A stretch of DNA of 5,463 nucleotides from Pseudomonadota bacterium. GTDB lineage: Bacteria > Pseudomonadota > Gammaproteobacteria > Burkholderiales > Burkholderiaceae_C. This document shows, in pieces, positions 5,459-5,463 of the stretch. Under the pieces are notes generated by a model. The model ran no database searches and was not told the origin of the DNA. It worked only from the letters and a program-made list of their open reading frames with translations. The stretch is from contig JAFAGF010000083.1 of the NCBI GenBank assembly GCA_023422975.1, positions 1-5,463 of the forward strand, written 5' to 3'. The number at the start of each line of letters is the position of its first letter. The stretch's first letter is position 1. The translations under genes and the position numbers were made by a program.

Positions 5459-5463
5459 TAGCA

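Noticed and set aside
4664..5461. 265-codon + strand frame opposite the LysR gene
   Set aside because: It is antisense to a complete, motif-bearing regulator and has no recognisable domain.
1..5463. tRNA or rRNA genes, CRISPR arrays, insertion sequences, prophage or defence genes
   Set aside because: No cloverleaf-like segments, regularly spaced repeats, transposase motifs or flanking duplications were seen on either strand.

Overview
The window looks like chromosomal DNA of a betaproteobacterium, most likely a Comamonadaceae member. This rests on the GC-rich coding sequence with long antisense shadow frames, a YihY protein with the long C-terminal extension common in Burkholderiales, and the combination of DUF962, FAA1-type acyl-CoA synthetase, YihY and DUF2069 proteins. 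An intergenic hairpin of the TAGCGCTTA/TAAGCGCTA kind also resembles repeats I recall from this family. The genus cannot be fixed from the sequence.

Layout: (1) a small membrane protein of the DUF962/Mpo1-like family (46-375, +), with a strong Shine-Dalgarno; (2) a 116-bp gap holding a near-consensus sigma-28 (FliA) promoter (379-405) followed about 40 bp later by a strong intrinsic terminator (446-479), which together outline a candidate flagellar-regulated small RNA of about 68 nt; (3) a convergent long-chain acyl-CoA synthetase (492-2342, -); (4) a gene-free stretch of about 320 bp with an 11-bp inverted repeat and a REP-like hairpin; (5) a YihY/BrkB-family inner-membrane protein (2664-3962, -); (6) a DUF2069 membrane protein (3984-4379, +) whose start codon lies only 21 bp from that of yihY on the opposite strand; (7) a 110-bp convergent spacer; (8) a LysR-type regulator (4490-5425, -) preceded at the window edge by a half-site array that may be its operator. 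Any divergent target gene lies outside the window.

The five genes do not form one operon; strands alternate as + - - + -. The only plausible metabolic pairing is the Mpo1-like protein (its yeast relative shortens 2-hydroxy fatty acids) beside the acyl-CoA synthetase (which activates fatty acids). The two are convergent, with the sigma-28 element between them. That element is the most interesting thing here: promoter, short non-coding body and terminator are all visible, with no open reading frame inside. The rest is ordinary housekeeping or accessory chromosome.
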